From an uncultured Methylococcaceae bacterium (GTDB taxonomy: Bacteria > Pseudomonadota > Gammaproteobacteria > Methylococcales > Methylomonadaceae), in assembly GCA_903928685.1 (NCBI GenBank), contig CAIYRS010000093.1, forward strand, positions 1 to 44,058: 44,058 bases of DNA, given 5' to 3'. The notes below the pieces were generated by a model. The model was not told where the DNA came from. It saw nothing but the letters and a program-made list of their open reading frames with translations, and ran no database searches. The translations under genes were made by a program, and so were the position numbers. Positions 25,742 to 34,230 of this stretch are shown here, piece by piece. Position 1 is the stretch's first letter, and each line of letters opens with the position of its first letter.

Positions 25742-26857
25742 TTAAAGTTGTAAATTTCGCAATAACAGTTCAGCTGTCTGCTTTGGATTAGTAGCGTAGA
25801 ACGTATTAACAAAGCGAGAGCGGTCGCAAAGTTTTGGATCCTTGCTTAAGGCGATGCTGCTTTGTTTACCGATAACGTATCTGGCGTTATTGCCGCAGAG
25901 TTTATCAATAATCAGATAGCTTGAATTTAATTTTTCCCCTAAGCAAACGCCAGAAATGACTTTGTTGCCAAGGCAAAATAAAAGATTATGAAAGGCTGAG
26001 CCCACTGCCCCCATAAGATATTTTCTGCTTGTTAACTCTTTAATTTGCGATGCTAAATCGAGTGTTTCAGGATGCCAGATTTCAATACCTTTGCTGGCTA
26101 ATGCTTCCTCAATAGCGGTTTCATTAAAAATTCTGGATACGCCGCCGGGCAATTTGGATTTGGAAATATACAGGGGGGTTAAATTGCTGTTATTGATTTC
26201 AGACAAATCCCCAGCCAGATGATTGCCTACATGCAGCATGGTTTCGCGGAATAGTTGGTTGCCTTGCCGACGTATTTCAAATGCGGGCAAGGGGATGAAG
26301 ACATTTTGTAATCGGCAAGGTTTGTTAAAGCGGAGAAAATTGTCGGGGCTTAGTGAAAAACTCCCATAAATGTCTTTGATAAAGGTTTTTTGCAGCAATT
26401 TTTCTGAAGCATCTTTACCACAATAGAGATAATTTTCGGCAAACCCGTTTGGTAAGTACAGTAATGGCCACAGTCTTGCTGTGGATTCAACGATAAAATG
26501 CCCATAGTGGTTATATATATCACCGATAAAAAAATATGGTTTGTCGCTGGTATGCAGAGGGAGCTTGTTTAAATCGATTGCTTCCTTTAACGGTGCGCCT
26601 AACCAGGTCTTGTTATCCCTGTGGGTAATGGCGTGGCTGATTGGTTGCAGTTGATTATCGTAAAGCCCGCCAGGATGGGAGTTGCTGGCTGGAATGTAGA
26701 TGACATCTGCTACAAAAGTCATTTCAAGTCGGGCATCGTTGACTTGTAGTTGGCCTGTAATATTCATTGCGTCCGCTTGGGTCAGGTTTTTATACCAATC
26801 GCTTATCTGCTGCCAATTAGCAAAATCGTATTTAATTCTGGCTAATAGTTTGTGCAT
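25742..26857 (-). CDS. Family 61 glycosyltransferase-like protein (DUF563)
   Basis: The 371-residue protein matches the GT61/DUF563 group. It shows YFFIGDIYNHYGHFIVESTARLWPLLYL (about 98-125), in which NHYGHF and the ARLWPLLY helix are the family hallmark. PLYISKSKLPGGVSRIFNETAIEEAL (about 230-255) follows, then GSAFHNLLFC (about 293-302) in the donor-binding region. GT61 enzymes include O-linked sugar and xylosyl transferases. It is the first gene of the glycan operon and lies 119 bases from the divergent serA gene, so the operon promoter should be in that gap. The sugar and acceptor are unknown. Confidence 0.85.
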   Translation of the reverse strand: MHKLLARIKYDFANWQQISDWYKNLTQADAMNITGQLQVNDARLEMTFVADVIYIPASNSHPGGLYDNQLQPISHAITHRDNKTWLGAPLKEAIDLNKLPLHTSDKPYFFIGDIYNHYGHFIVESTARLWPLLYLPNGFAENYLYCGKDASEKLLQKTFIKDIYGSFSLSPDNFLRFNKPCRLQNVFIPLPAFEIRRQGNQLFRETMLHVGNHLAGDLSEINNSNLTPLYISKSKLPGGVSRIFNETAIEEALASKGIEIWHPETLDLASQIKELTSRKYLMGAVGSAFHNLLFCLGNKVISGVCLGEKLNSSYLIIDKLCGNNARYVIGKQSSIALSKDPKLCDRSRFVNTFYATNPKQTAELLLRNLQL

Positions 26858-26976
26858 AAGCAGATAAGTGGTGTTTGTCAGTCGTCATGCAACACAGTTG
26901 CCGCCAACCAAAATTCCGCGATTATAACAAAGCTGCTAAACTAGCGCATTTTTAGCGCTTAGCTTGGGTTTCACTC

Positions 26977-28560
26977 ATGAAAAAAATCTTAATATCCGAC
27001 AAACTGGCTGAAGCCGGCATCAATTACTTGAATGAACAAACCGATATTCAAGTGCATATCAAAACGGGGCTTAATGAAGAGCAGCTTTGTGAAATTATCG
27101 GTGATTACGACGCGCTATTAATTCGCAGCGACACCCAAGTGACTCCGGCGGTGTTACATGCAGCAAAAAATTTAAAACTCATCGGTCGGGCAGGGATTGG
27201 CGTTGATAATGTCGACATCCCATTAGCAACCGAATTGGGCATTATCATCATGAACACGCCGGATGCCAATGCCACCACGACTGCCGAACTGGCTATCGCG
27301 CATTTGATGTCCTTAAGCCGACATTTGCCTGCTGCTGACAGTTCCGTAAGGGCAGGAAAATGGGAGCGCAGCAAATTGATGGGAACGGAAGTCGCCCATA
27401 AAACCTTGGCTATCGTCGGTTTTGGCACCATAGGCCGGATTGTTTCCCAACGTGGTTTGGGCTTGAAAATGCAGGTTATTGCTTTCGACCCTTTTGTCGC
27501 CCCAGAAGTATTTGCCGAGCTAGGCGTGGAATCGGTCGGTTTGGATGAATTGGCTAGCCGTGCCGATTATGTCACTTTACATTGCCCATTGATTGAAAAA
27601 ACCCGCAATATCATCAGCGCCGAACTGTTGGCGAAAATGAAAAAATCCGCCATGGTCATCAATTGCGCCCGTGGCGGTTTGATTGATGAAGACGCGCTTT
27701 ATCAAGCCTTAAAAAACAAACAGCTTGCAGGCGCGGCTTTAGATGTTTACGAAAATGAACCGCCTGTAGGCTCACCGTTATTAGAATTGGACAATATTGT
27801 TTTCACCCCGCATTTAGGTGCATCCACTATCGAAGCGCAAGTTGCTGTGAGTGTGGAAATCGCCCGTCAGGCGGTGACTTTCTTGAAAACAGGCGAGGCG
27901 ATTAATGCCTTAAACTTGCCTAGAGTTTCTGCCAAAGAATTGAAAAAATCCCATGAATATATGGGCTTGGCAACGATTCTTGGCAAAGTATTGGCAGGTC
28001 TTGCCAGTGCGCCGTTGGAAAAAATTGAAGTCGCTTTATTTGGCAGGGCAGCGGAAGTGGCGGTTCGCCCGGTTTCGGTGTCAGCGCTGGTTGGTATTTT
28101 AAGTGGCAATTTTTCCACACCAGTCAACCGTGTTAATGCCGAGAACATAGCCAAACGCCAAGGCATTACCCTGACTGAATCTGTCACTCACGAGTCGCAT
28201 GATTATATTTCGCTTATCAAATTGACGGGCTATTGCGGTAAACAAGCCATCTGCTTATCAGGCGCATTGCTGGGTGGTAGACAACCGCGCTTAGTTAGCA
28301 TCAACCAATTTGATATTGAAGTCGTCCCCGAAGGCACTTTATTGCTTACCCAACATGATGATAAACCGGGAGTGATTTCGGCAATCAGCAGCGTGCTGGG
28401 TAATGCCAATATCAATATCAGCCGTATGCAAGTCAGCACCGCCGACGATCAACTGCATGCCATGGCGGTCATCAGCGTTTCTGCGCCTTTATCTGAGCAT
28501 TTAATCCAACAACTTTGTGCGATAGCCGCCGTCCATCAGGTCACCCAAATTAACTTATGA
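26977..28560 (+). CDS. serA: D-3-phosphoglycerate dehydrogenase, long form with ACT domain
   Basis: The 527-residue enzyme oxidises 3-phosphoglycerate to 3-phosphohydroxypyruvate, the first step of serine synthesis. It has the NAD-binding fold with VGFGTIGRIVSQRG (about 147-160), RAGIGVDNVDI and INCARGGLIDEDAL with the catalytic Arg, then TPHLGAST with the catalytic His. A regulatory intervening domain (about 320-450) and a C-terminal ACT domain (about 453-527, with HDDKPGVISAISSVLG) complete the long form of the enzyme. Serine may bind the ACT domain as feedback inhibitor. Its stop overlaps the serB start (ATGA), so the two serine genes are coupled. Confidence 0.97.
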   Translation: MKKILISDKLAEAGINYLNEQTDIQVHIKTGLNEEQLCEIIGDYDALLIRSDTQVTPAVLHAAKNLKLIGRAGIGVDNVDIPLATELGIIIMNTPDANATTTAELAIAHLMSLSRHLPAADSSVRAGKWERSKLMGTEVAHKTLAIVGFGTIGRIVSQRGLGLKMQVIAFDPFVAPEVFAELGVESVGLDELASRADYVTLHCPLIEKTRNIISAELLAKMKKSAMVINCARGGLIDEDALYQALKNKQLAGAALDVYENEPPVGSPLLELDNIVFTPHLGASTIEAQVAVSVEIARQAVTFLKTGEAINALNLPRVSAKELKKSHEYMGLATILGKVLAGLASAPLEKIEVALFGRAAEVAVRPVSVSALVGILSGNFSTPVNRVNAENIAKRQGITLTESVTHESHDYISLIKLTGYCGKQAICLSGALLGGRQPRLVSINQFDIEVVPEGTLLLTQHDDKPGVISAISSVLGNANINISRMQVSTADDQLHAMAVISVSAPLSEHLIQQLCAIAAVHQVTQINL

Positions 28561-29195
28561 GTTTTGATGTCATCTGTTTTGACTGCGACAGCACGCTAAG
28601 CAAAATTGAAGGTATCGACGAACTCGGCAAGCGGGCAGGGTTAGGGGATGCACTGGTAAAGCTCACCAATTCAGCCATGAATGGCAGCGTGCCATTAGCA
28701 GCCGTTTATGGGCAAAGGCTAGCGTTGATAAAGCCAGATCGTGCCAGTATTGATTGGCTGGCAGAACGTTATATCGATGAATTGGTTGACGGCGTAGCCA
28801 CACTGTTTGAAGCCTTACATGCCCAAGGCAAGCAAGTGCATATCATCAGCGGTGGCTTACGGCCTGCCATTTTGCCATTGGCGCAGCAACTGGGTGTTGC
28901 TGAACAGTGCGTTCATGCGGTTGATCTGTATTTTAATGACGATGGCAGTTATGCCGATTATCAGCAAAATTCCCCGCTAGCGCGTAACGGCGGCAAAGCC
29001 GAAGTTTGTAAGCAACTCAACGTGCCAGCCAATCAATTAATGATGGTCGGCGATGGCAAAACCGATTTGGAAGCCAAGCAAGCTGGGGCGTTTTTCGTTG
29101 GATTTGGTGGTGTTGTTGATCGGGAAGTTGTCCGTGAAAATGCCGATGTTTTTATTTCCGGCAGTAGTTTATTGCCGATCTTGGCTTATGTTTAG
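28557..29195 (+). CDS. serB: HAD-family phosphoserine phosphatase-like protein
   Basis: The 212-residue protein is a HAD phosphatase: CFDCDSTLSKIEGIDEL at the start, with the nucleophile Asp9 and the acid Asp11 in DCDST, then HIISGGLRPAILPLA in the middle (motif II Ser) and MVGDGKTDLEAKQAG (motifs III and IV). This matches SerB, which removes phosphate from phosphoserine in the last step of serine synthesis. It is shorter than E. coli SerB (322), which has an extra N-terminal ACT-like part; the short form occurs in other bacteria and in eukaryotes. The ATGA overlap with serA strengthens the assignment. A related thiamine or methylthioribulose phosphatase is a less likely alternative. Confidence 0.9.
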   Translation: MSFDVICFDCDSTLSKIEGIDELGKRAGLGDALVKLTNSAMNGSVPLAAVYGQRLALIKPDRASIDWLAERYIDELVDGVATLFEALHAQGKQVHIISGGLRPAILPLAQQLGVAEQCVHAVDLYFNDDGSYADYQQNSPLARNGGKAEVCKQLNVPANQLMMVGDGKTDLEAKQAGAFFVGFGGVVDREVVRENADVFISGSSLLPILAYV

Positions 29196-29291
29196 GTTAT
29201 TATTGTCCGCAGTATTTAGTCGCTGATGTAGTGATTTATTGGCTTCGTCGTCTAGTTTTACCCTTCCTTAGCTTAATCGAGATAAACCGCT

Positions 29292-30206
29292 GTGCCTTTC
29301 ATCAAACAGTTTCTGGCAATTGCCACAAATGAAAAAAGCTTTGTCGGTATTATTGGCAATCCGCTTGCCAATCGATTCGGTTTGCATGTTTTTCGCATAC
29401 TCGTCAGCAACGTGATTTGCAAAATCAGAACCGCACCATTCTTTTTTCTGGAAAGGCGTTTACGGCAATCTTTTGCTAAAGATGGTGTTGTTGTCCTGGA
29501 AAACTTTTTGGATGAAGCTGCTTTTTTGCAAGTAAAAGCCGAGATATACCAAGTTTTAGATCAGTTACCACCAGCACCCGTCAATACTGAACGGGGATTT
29601 GGCAAAAGAATAAGCCACCCACAAGGCTTCGACCGATACGATGGCGGCACATTAAACCGCTTTGCATCCATCGAAAAAAATTCGCCAATCATGGAACACT
29701 TGGTGAAAAAATCGCGGCTATCCAAATTGACCTTGGCTTTGTTTGGCCTATTCAGCCGATCATCAAAATATTCAATTTACGAGCTGCGCCACGGTGACGA
29801 AGCCAGTAACCCTGATATACAAAAGCAATTGCACAAAGATACCTTCCACCATACCTACAAACTTTGGTATTTTGTCGATGAGGTCACTTATGAAAATGGG
29901 CCATTTGCCTATTCAGTAGGCAGCCACCGCTCCACTTTAAAAAGTCTGCAATGGGAATACCAAATGAGCTGCACGGCCAGTTCGGAAAAAGATCATCCCA
30001 ACCGTGGCGGCTCGTTTCGCGCCACTCCCGACGATCTAAACCAAATGGCGTTCCCCTTGCCTAAATGCTTTCAATTACCAGCCAATACTTTAGTTATTGC
30101 CAATACCAAAGGCTTTCACCAACGGGCTTTTGCGGAAATGGGCGCACGGCGTATTAGCATTTACGCCAACTTTAGGCCTTTGGCGTTTTTGCCATTTGCC
30201 ATCTAA
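29292..30206 (+). CDS. Phytanoyl-CoA dioxygenase (PhyH)-like protein
   Basis: The 304-residue protein has the PhyH-type Fe(II)/2-oxoglutarate dioxygenase fold. The opening FAKDGVVVLENFLDEAAFLQVKAEI (about 60-84) is typical of the family. The iron-binding HxD motif is LHKDTFHHTYKLWYFVDEV, followed by ENGPFAYSVGSHR. The second iron His is in NTKGFHQRAF and the 2-oxoglutarate Arg probably in ARRISIYANFRP. It would hydroxylate a small molecule or lipid; the substrate cannot be told from sequence. The start used is GTG at 29292; it has only a weak ribosome site, so the true start could be further in. It lies alone between serB and the structured repeat region. Confidence 0.82.
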   Translation: MPFIKQFLAIATNEKSFVGIIGNPLANRFGLHVFRILVSNVICKIRTAPFFFLERRLRQSFAKDGVVVLENFLDEAAFLQVKAEIYQVLDQLPPAPVNTERGFGKRISHPQGFDRYDGGTLNRFASIEKNSPIMEHLVKKSRLSKLTLALFGLFSRSSKYSIYELRHGDEASNPDIQKQLHKDTFHHTYKLWYFVDEVTYENGPFAYSVGSHRSTLKSLQWEYQMSCTASSEKDHPNRGGSFRATPDDLNQMAFPLPKCFQLPANTLVIANTKGFHQRAFAEMGARRISIYANFRPLAFLPFAI

Positions 30207-30593
30207 CTCACTGACGTTACGCAGTAACGCGCTTTTCTCCCGTTTGCCGCGTCGAGCACCGCAGCATTTGTCGGGAATAGCCCGAAGCACCCAAGGGCAT
30301 AAAGGGTGCGGCAGGGAAGCCGCACGGCGGCAGATGGGCAGGAAGCCCATTCTGCCGTCCCCCGACAAATACCCCACAGGGCACAAGTGCGAGGAGCGCA
30401 AGACATGAGCGGTAATCGGGCCGCCTTTTCTTTGATTACTTGCTTTTGGCGGCGCAAAAGAAAGTAACTCGCCTTCGGGTGCGAGAACCCGATTTAAAAA
30501 ACTTCGCGATAGCGATTCATTATTATTTATTTTCGCTTCACAAAAAGTGAGTGAGTAACATCAGTAACTCGTTCCAAAACAGGCAAACAACTC
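30207..30593. repeat. Gene-free region with a nested, hairpin-rich repeat-like element
   Basis: This 387-base gap carries several inverted repeats. TTTGTCGGG at 30267-30275 pairs with CCCGACAAA at 30361-30369. It encloses a GCACCC/GGGTGC hairpin (30287-30309) and a long hairpin of GGCAGATGGGC type (30328-30357). A second part at about 30400-30480 has GCCGCC/GGCGGC and CTTTTG/CAAAAG stems. The GC content is well above that of the flanks. Similar GC-rich segments with a TTTTGGCGGCGCAAAAG-like core occur, as far as I recall, between genes in many proteobacteria as dispersed repeats. Small open frames inside on both strands look like by-products. Confidence 0.6.
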
Positions 30594-31088
30594 ATGCGTA
30601 TACTTGGCATAGATCCAGGCTCGCGATTAACCGGATATGGTGTTATAGATACCACCGCCACCGGGTTTCGCTATGTTGCCAGTGGCAGCATTAAGGTCTT
30701 GGGTGACTATTTCCCGGATCGCTTAAAACAAATTTTTGATGGCATTATTACCGTGGTACAACTTTACCATCCTGATTGCGCGGCTATAGAGCAAGTCTTT
30801 ATGCACAAAAATGCCGATTCAGCCTTAAAACTGGGGCAAGCACGTGGCGCGGCTATCTGTGCCGTACAAAGCACTAACTTGTCTGTTGCAGAATATGCCG
30901 CTAGGCAAGTCAAACAAGCTTTGGTTGGTAAAGGCAGCGCGGATAAGATACAAGTCCAACACATGGTGAAAATATTGCTGAATGTACAAGGCCAAATGCA
31001 GATAGATGCCAGCGATGCGTTGGGGATTGCCATTTGTCACGCCCATTGGCAGCAAACCGCCAACCGCTTGACTGAGTTACGCCAATGA
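30594..31088 (+). CDS. ruvC: Holliday junction resolvase RuvC
   Basis: The 164-residue endonuclease cuts Holliday junctions made during recombination and repair. The four acidic catalytic residues are visible: D7 in ILGIDPGSRLTGYG, E66 in AAIEQVF, and D138 and D141 in QIDASDALGIAICH. Length is the usual 160-175. It is the first gene of ruvCAB: its stop overlaps the ruvA start (ATGA). It follows the structured repeat region, so its promoter probably lies in the last part of that gap. Confidence 0.97.
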   Translation: MRILGIDPGSRLTGYGVIDTTATGFRYVASGSIKVLGDYFPDRLKQIFDGIITVVQLYHPDCAAIEQVFMHKNADSALKLGQARGAAICAVQSTNLSVAEYAARQVKQALVGKGSADKIQVQHMVKILLNVQGQMQIDASDALGIAICHAHWQQTANRLTELRQ

Positions 31089-31693
31089 TTGGTTTTTTAC
31101 GCGGCAAATTAGTGCATAAAGCGCCACCATTATTGATGTTGGATGTGCAAGGTGTTGGCTACGAATTGGAAGCGCCGATGACCACCTTTTACAATCTACC
31201 GTTGCTTGGCGCAGAAATATTGCTGCACACCCATCTGGTGGTGCGTGAAGATGCCCACAGCCTGTTCGGCTTCATCAACGAAGCTGATCGCAGCCTGTTT
31301 AGGACCTTAATAAAAGTGAATGGCGTTGGCCCAAAACTTGCTTTGACTATTTTATCTGGCTTAACCGCTGAAGAATTTCATCGCAACATTCACAATAATG
31401 ATACCCAGGCACTGATACGCTTGCCGGGTGTGGGCAAAAAAACCGCTGAGCGTTTGGTGATAGAAATGCGTGACCGTTTGCCAAGTCCAGATGGCGTGGC
31501 GACTAATATGGATATAGGGCAGGGCGCTCAAGCCCCGCAAATCCTCAATAATCCTCGGCAAGAAGCGATTAGCGCTTTATGTTCATTAGGCTATAAGCCG
31601 ATTGATGCCAGCAAAATGGTGCAAAACATCGATACTGAAAACAAAACCTGTGAAGACATTATTCGCTTAGCCTTACAAGGCGCAGCCCGATGA
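31085..31693 (+). CDS. ruvA: Holliday junction branch migration protein RuvA
   Basis: The 202-residue protein binds the four-way junction as a tetramer and guides the RuvB motor. Visible parts are the N-terminal OB fold ([12 protein letters not shown] and [12 protein letters not shown]), two helix-hairpin-helix motifs ([16 protein letters not shown] and [19 protein letters not shown], about residues 77-130), and the C-terminal RuvB-binding domain after a flexible linker. Length is the usual 200. Both ends overlap neighbours by 4 bases (ATGA with ruvC and with ruvB), so the three are translated together. Confidence 0.97.
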   Translation: MIGFLRGKLVHKAPPLLMLDVQGVGYELEAPMTTFYNLPLLGAEILLHTHLVVREDAHSLFGFINEADRSLFRTLIKVNGVGPKLALTILSGLTAEEFHRNIHNNDTQALIRLPGVGKKTAERLVIEMRDRLPSPDGVATNMDIGQGAQAPQILNNPRQEAISALCSLGYKPIDASKMVQNIDTENKTCEDIIRLALQGAAR

Positions 31694-32724
31694 TAGAAAG
31701 TGACCGATTAATCAGCGCCCGCAGCAGCACCGACGAAGAACGCCAAGATAGGGCAATACGGCCTAAGCGTTTGCAAGATTATGTCGGACAGCCAGAAATC
31801 CGCACCCAAATGGAAATTTTTATCAAAGCGGCGAGCTTACGCAAGGAAGCTTTGGATCATGTGCTTATTTTTGGCCCGCCGGGTTTGGGCAAAACCACAT
31901 TAGCCAATATAATAGCCGCTGAAATGTCGGTGAACATCCGGCAAACATCCGGGCCGGTATTAGAAAAAGCGGGCGATTTAGCGGCGTTATTGACCAATCT
32001 TGAAGCCCACGATGTCTTATTCATTGATGAAATCCATCGGCTAAACCCGGCAGTAGAAGAAATTCTCTATCCAGCAATGGAAGATTACCAGCTGGATTTA
32101 ATGATTGGTGAAGGCCCCGCCGCCCGTTCCATTAAATTAGATTTACCGCCATTTACCTTAATCGGCGCAACCACCCGCGCAGGCTTATTGACCTCGCCAC
32201 TGCGCGACCGATTCGGCATTGTCCAGCGGTTAGAGTTTTACAGCGTAGACGAATTGCGCGGTATTGTTACCCGCTCGGCAAACTTGCTGGGCATTGGTAT
32301 AGAAAACCAAGGTGCTATAGAAATTGCCAAACGCGCCAGAGGCACGCCACGCATCGCCAACCGTTTACTACGCCGGGTGCGTGACTACGCCGAAGTGAAA
32401 GGCGACGGTTTTATCAGCGAAGCCATCGCCGTGTTGGCACTGGACATGTTACGGGTAGACAGCAACGGTTTTGATGCCCTAGACCGAAAATTATTGTTAG
32501 CCATGATAGAAAACTTTGCAGGTGGGCCAGTCGGCTTAGACACCTTAGCCGCCGCCATCAGCGAAGAGCGGGGCACCATTGAAGATGTCCTTGAGCCCTA
32601 TTTGTTGCAACAAGGCTTCATCATGCGTACCCCGCGCGGTAGGATAGTCACCGAAAACACCTATTTGCACTTTGGTTTACAACCGCCGAAAACGTTGGGC
32701 ATTTCCGACGACTTGTTTAAATAA
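31690..32724 (+). CDS. ruvB: Holliday junction branch migration ATPase RuvB
   Basis: The 344-residue AAA+ motor drives branch migration as a hexamer on RuvA-bound junctions. Walker A is [10 protein letters not shown] (61-70), Walker B is [10 protein letters not shown] (about 109-118), sensor 1 is [11 protein letters not shown] and the arginine finger lies in LRDRFG. A winged-helix DNA-binding domain closes the protein, with [24 protein letters not shown] (about 297-320). Length matches the family. Its start overlaps ruvA by 4 bases and its stop is 10 bases before ybgC. Confidence 0.98.
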   Translation: MIESDRLISARSSTDEERQDRAIRPKRLQDYVGQPEIRTQMEIFIKAASLRKEALDHVLIFGPPGLGKTTLANIIAAEMSVNIRQTSGPVLEKAGDLAALLTNLEAHDVLFIDEIHRLNPAVEEILYPAMEDYQLDLMIGEGPAARSIKLDLPPFTLIGATTRAGLLTSPLRDRFGIVQRLEFYSVDELRGIVTRSANLLGIGIENQGAIEIAKRARGTPRIANRLLRRVRDYAEVKGDGFISEAIAVLALDMLRVDSNGFDALDRKLLLAMIENFAGGPVGLDTLAAAISEERGTIEDVLEPYLLQQGFIMRTPRGRIVTENTYLHFGLQPPKTLGISDDLFK

Positions 32725-32734
32725 CCGATTTCTT

Positions 32735-33127
32735 ATGACATTTATCTGGCCTGTCCGCGTTTATTACGAAGACACCGACGCAGGTGGCGTGGTGTTTTAC
32801 GCCAACTATTTGAAATTTTTTGAACGCGCCCGTACCGAAATGCTTCGGTCATTGGGTTATGAGCTGGATGAACTCGTAGCGACCGCCAATATCTTATTTG
32901 TCGTCCGTTCCGTACAAGTTGATTACCTAAAACCAGCCCGCTTTAACCAACAACTTGCTGTCAGTGCTAAAATCGCTACAAGCAGCAAAACCAGCCTTAC
33001 TTTTGAACAAACGATCAGCCACGGAGACACTGTTTTATGCACTAGCCTCATTCGCATTGCCTGTGTGGATGCCAGCAGCCTGCGTCCTAAAGCGATTCCT
33101 GACTATTTACTTGAGCAGTTAACATGA
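32735..33127 (+). CDS. ybgC: Tol-Pal associated acyl-CoA thioesterase YbgC
   Basis: The 130-residue hot-dog fold protein starts at the ATG at 32735, 10 bases after ruvB; an in-frame upstream ATG at 32672 lies within ruvB. The active-site segment VYYEDTDAGGVVFYANYLKFFERARTE carries the 4HBT-family Asp in EDTDAGG. YbgC hydrolyses acyl-CoA or acyl-ACP thioesters and is associated with phospholipid enzymes; it is the standard first gene of tol-pal operons. Its stop overlaps the tolQ start (ATGA at 33124-33127). Confidence 0.95.
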   Translation: MTFIWPVRVYYEDTDAGGVVFYANYLKFFERARTEMLRSLGYELDELVATANILFVVRSVQVDYLKPARFNQQLAVSAKIATSSKTSLTFEQTISHGDTVLCTSLIRIACVDASSLRPKAIPDYLLEQLT

Positions 33128-33801
33128 ACACTGATTTATCCCTATTCCATCTAGTTACCGAAGCCAGCTTTGTGGTGCAATTTGTCATGCTGATTTTATT
33201 TTCAGCATCTATCGCCTCATGGACTTTCATTTTTATCAAACATAAAGAACTCAACCGTGCCGTAGAAATCACCGACGAGTTCGAAGGCCAATTCTGGTCT
33301 GGCGAAGCCCTTGCCGATTTGTACCGGAAGCTGTCCGCCAAAGATTTTGAACCCGAAGGCATCGAAAAAATCTTCCTTGCTGGCTACAAAGAATTTTCCC
33401 GTATGCGCCAAAGCGGCACAGTAGAACCGATGGTGCAAGTAGAAAGCGCCCAACGTACCATGCGTATCGAACTATCCCGCGAATTGGATAGGCTCGATGA
33501 ACATTTGCCGTTTTTGGCAACAGTGGGTTCCACCAGCCCTTATGTTGGCTTATTTGGTACCGTGTGGGGCATCATGAATTCGTTTATGTCGCTGGGTAAC
33601 ATCAAACAAGCCACCTTGGCTTTAGTTGCCCCAGGCATTGCCGAAGCCTTAATCGCCACCGCCATCGGCCTGTTCGCCGCTATCCCTGCGGTTATTTTTT
33701 ACAACCGCTTCTCTACCCGTCTGGATAAACTCACAGGCCGTTATGAGCTTTTCGTAGAAGAATTCGTAGTCCTACTGCAAAGACAGGCGCATAGCAAATG
33801 A
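33124..33801 (+). CDS. tolQ: Tol-Pal system proton-channel protein TolQ
   Basis: The 225-residue inner-membrane protein is a homologue of ExbB and MotA. It has a first helix (about 16-36), a cytoplasmic loop, then two helices with LPFLATVGSTSPYVGLFGTVWGIMNSF (about 126-152) and APGIAEALIATAIGLFAAIPAVIFYNRF (about 166-193), which contain the conserved Thr, Gly and Pro residues of the family. With TolR it forms the proton-driven motor that energises TolA. Its stop overlaps tolR (ATGA), and ybgC overlaps its start. Confidence 0.97.
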   Translation: MNTDLSLFHLVTEASFVVQFVMLILFSASIASWTFIFIKHKELNRAVEITDEFEGQFWSGEALADLYRKLSAKDFEPEGIEKIFLAGYKEFSRMRQSGTVEPMVQVESAQRTMRIELSRELDRLDEHLPFLATVGSTSPYVGLFGTVWGIMNSFMSLGNIKQATLALVAPGIAEALIATAIGLFAAIPAVIFYNRFSTRLDKLTGRYELFVEEFVVLLQRQAHSK

Positions 33802-34226
33802 GAAAACGACACGGCCGCAGAAAACCGATGGCTGAAATCAACGTCGTCCCCTATATTGACGTAACGCTGGTTTTGCTGATTATTTTTATGATTACCACGC
33901 CAATGTTGCAAACAGGCGTGGATGTTGACTTGCCACAAGCGGAATCCGCCAGTGTTGACCAGCAAGATGACACGCCGCCAGTGGTGGTGTCCATCAAGAA
34001 ATCTGGCGAATATTTCCTGCGGATAGACAACAAAGACGATGAAGCCGTGCAACAAGAAGCCATCACCGAGCGCGTTATGGCTGTATTGGCAGCCAAACCC
34101 TCTACCCAAGTGCTGATAAATGCCGATCGTGATGTTGATTACGGAACAGTGGTTACCGTCATGGCATCCCTAAAAAATGCAGGCGTAGCCAAAGTGGGAT
34201 TAATGACCAAACCAGAAGAACAATAA
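33798..34226 (+). CDS. tolR: Tol-Pal system protein TolR
   Basis: The 142-residue protein is an ExbD homologue with one membrane helix (about 16-36, INVVPYIDVTLVLLIIFMIT). The Asp in PYIDVTLVLLI is the proton-carrying residue of the family. The periplasmic part ends with ADRDVDYGTVVTVMASLKNAGVAKVGLMTKP, the peptidoglycan-binding domain region. It pairs with TolQ as stator of the Tol motor. It overlaps tolQ by 4 bases and ends 4 bases before tolA. Confidence 0.97.
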   Translation: MRKRHGRRKPMAEINVVPYIDVTLVLLIIFMITTPMLQTGVDVDLPQAESASVDQQDDTPPVVVSIKKSGEYFLRIDNKDDEAVQQEAITERVMAVLAAKPSTQVLINADRDVDYGTVVTVMASLKNAGVAKVGLMTKPEEQ

Positions 34227-34230
34227 GCGG

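Noticed and set aside
30090-30457. Overlapping small open frames on both strands after the PhyH gene
   Set aside because: They overlap the 3' end of the PhyH gene or the hairpin-rich repeat, lack ribosome sites and encode Arg/Pro/Cys-rich, non-protein-like sequence.
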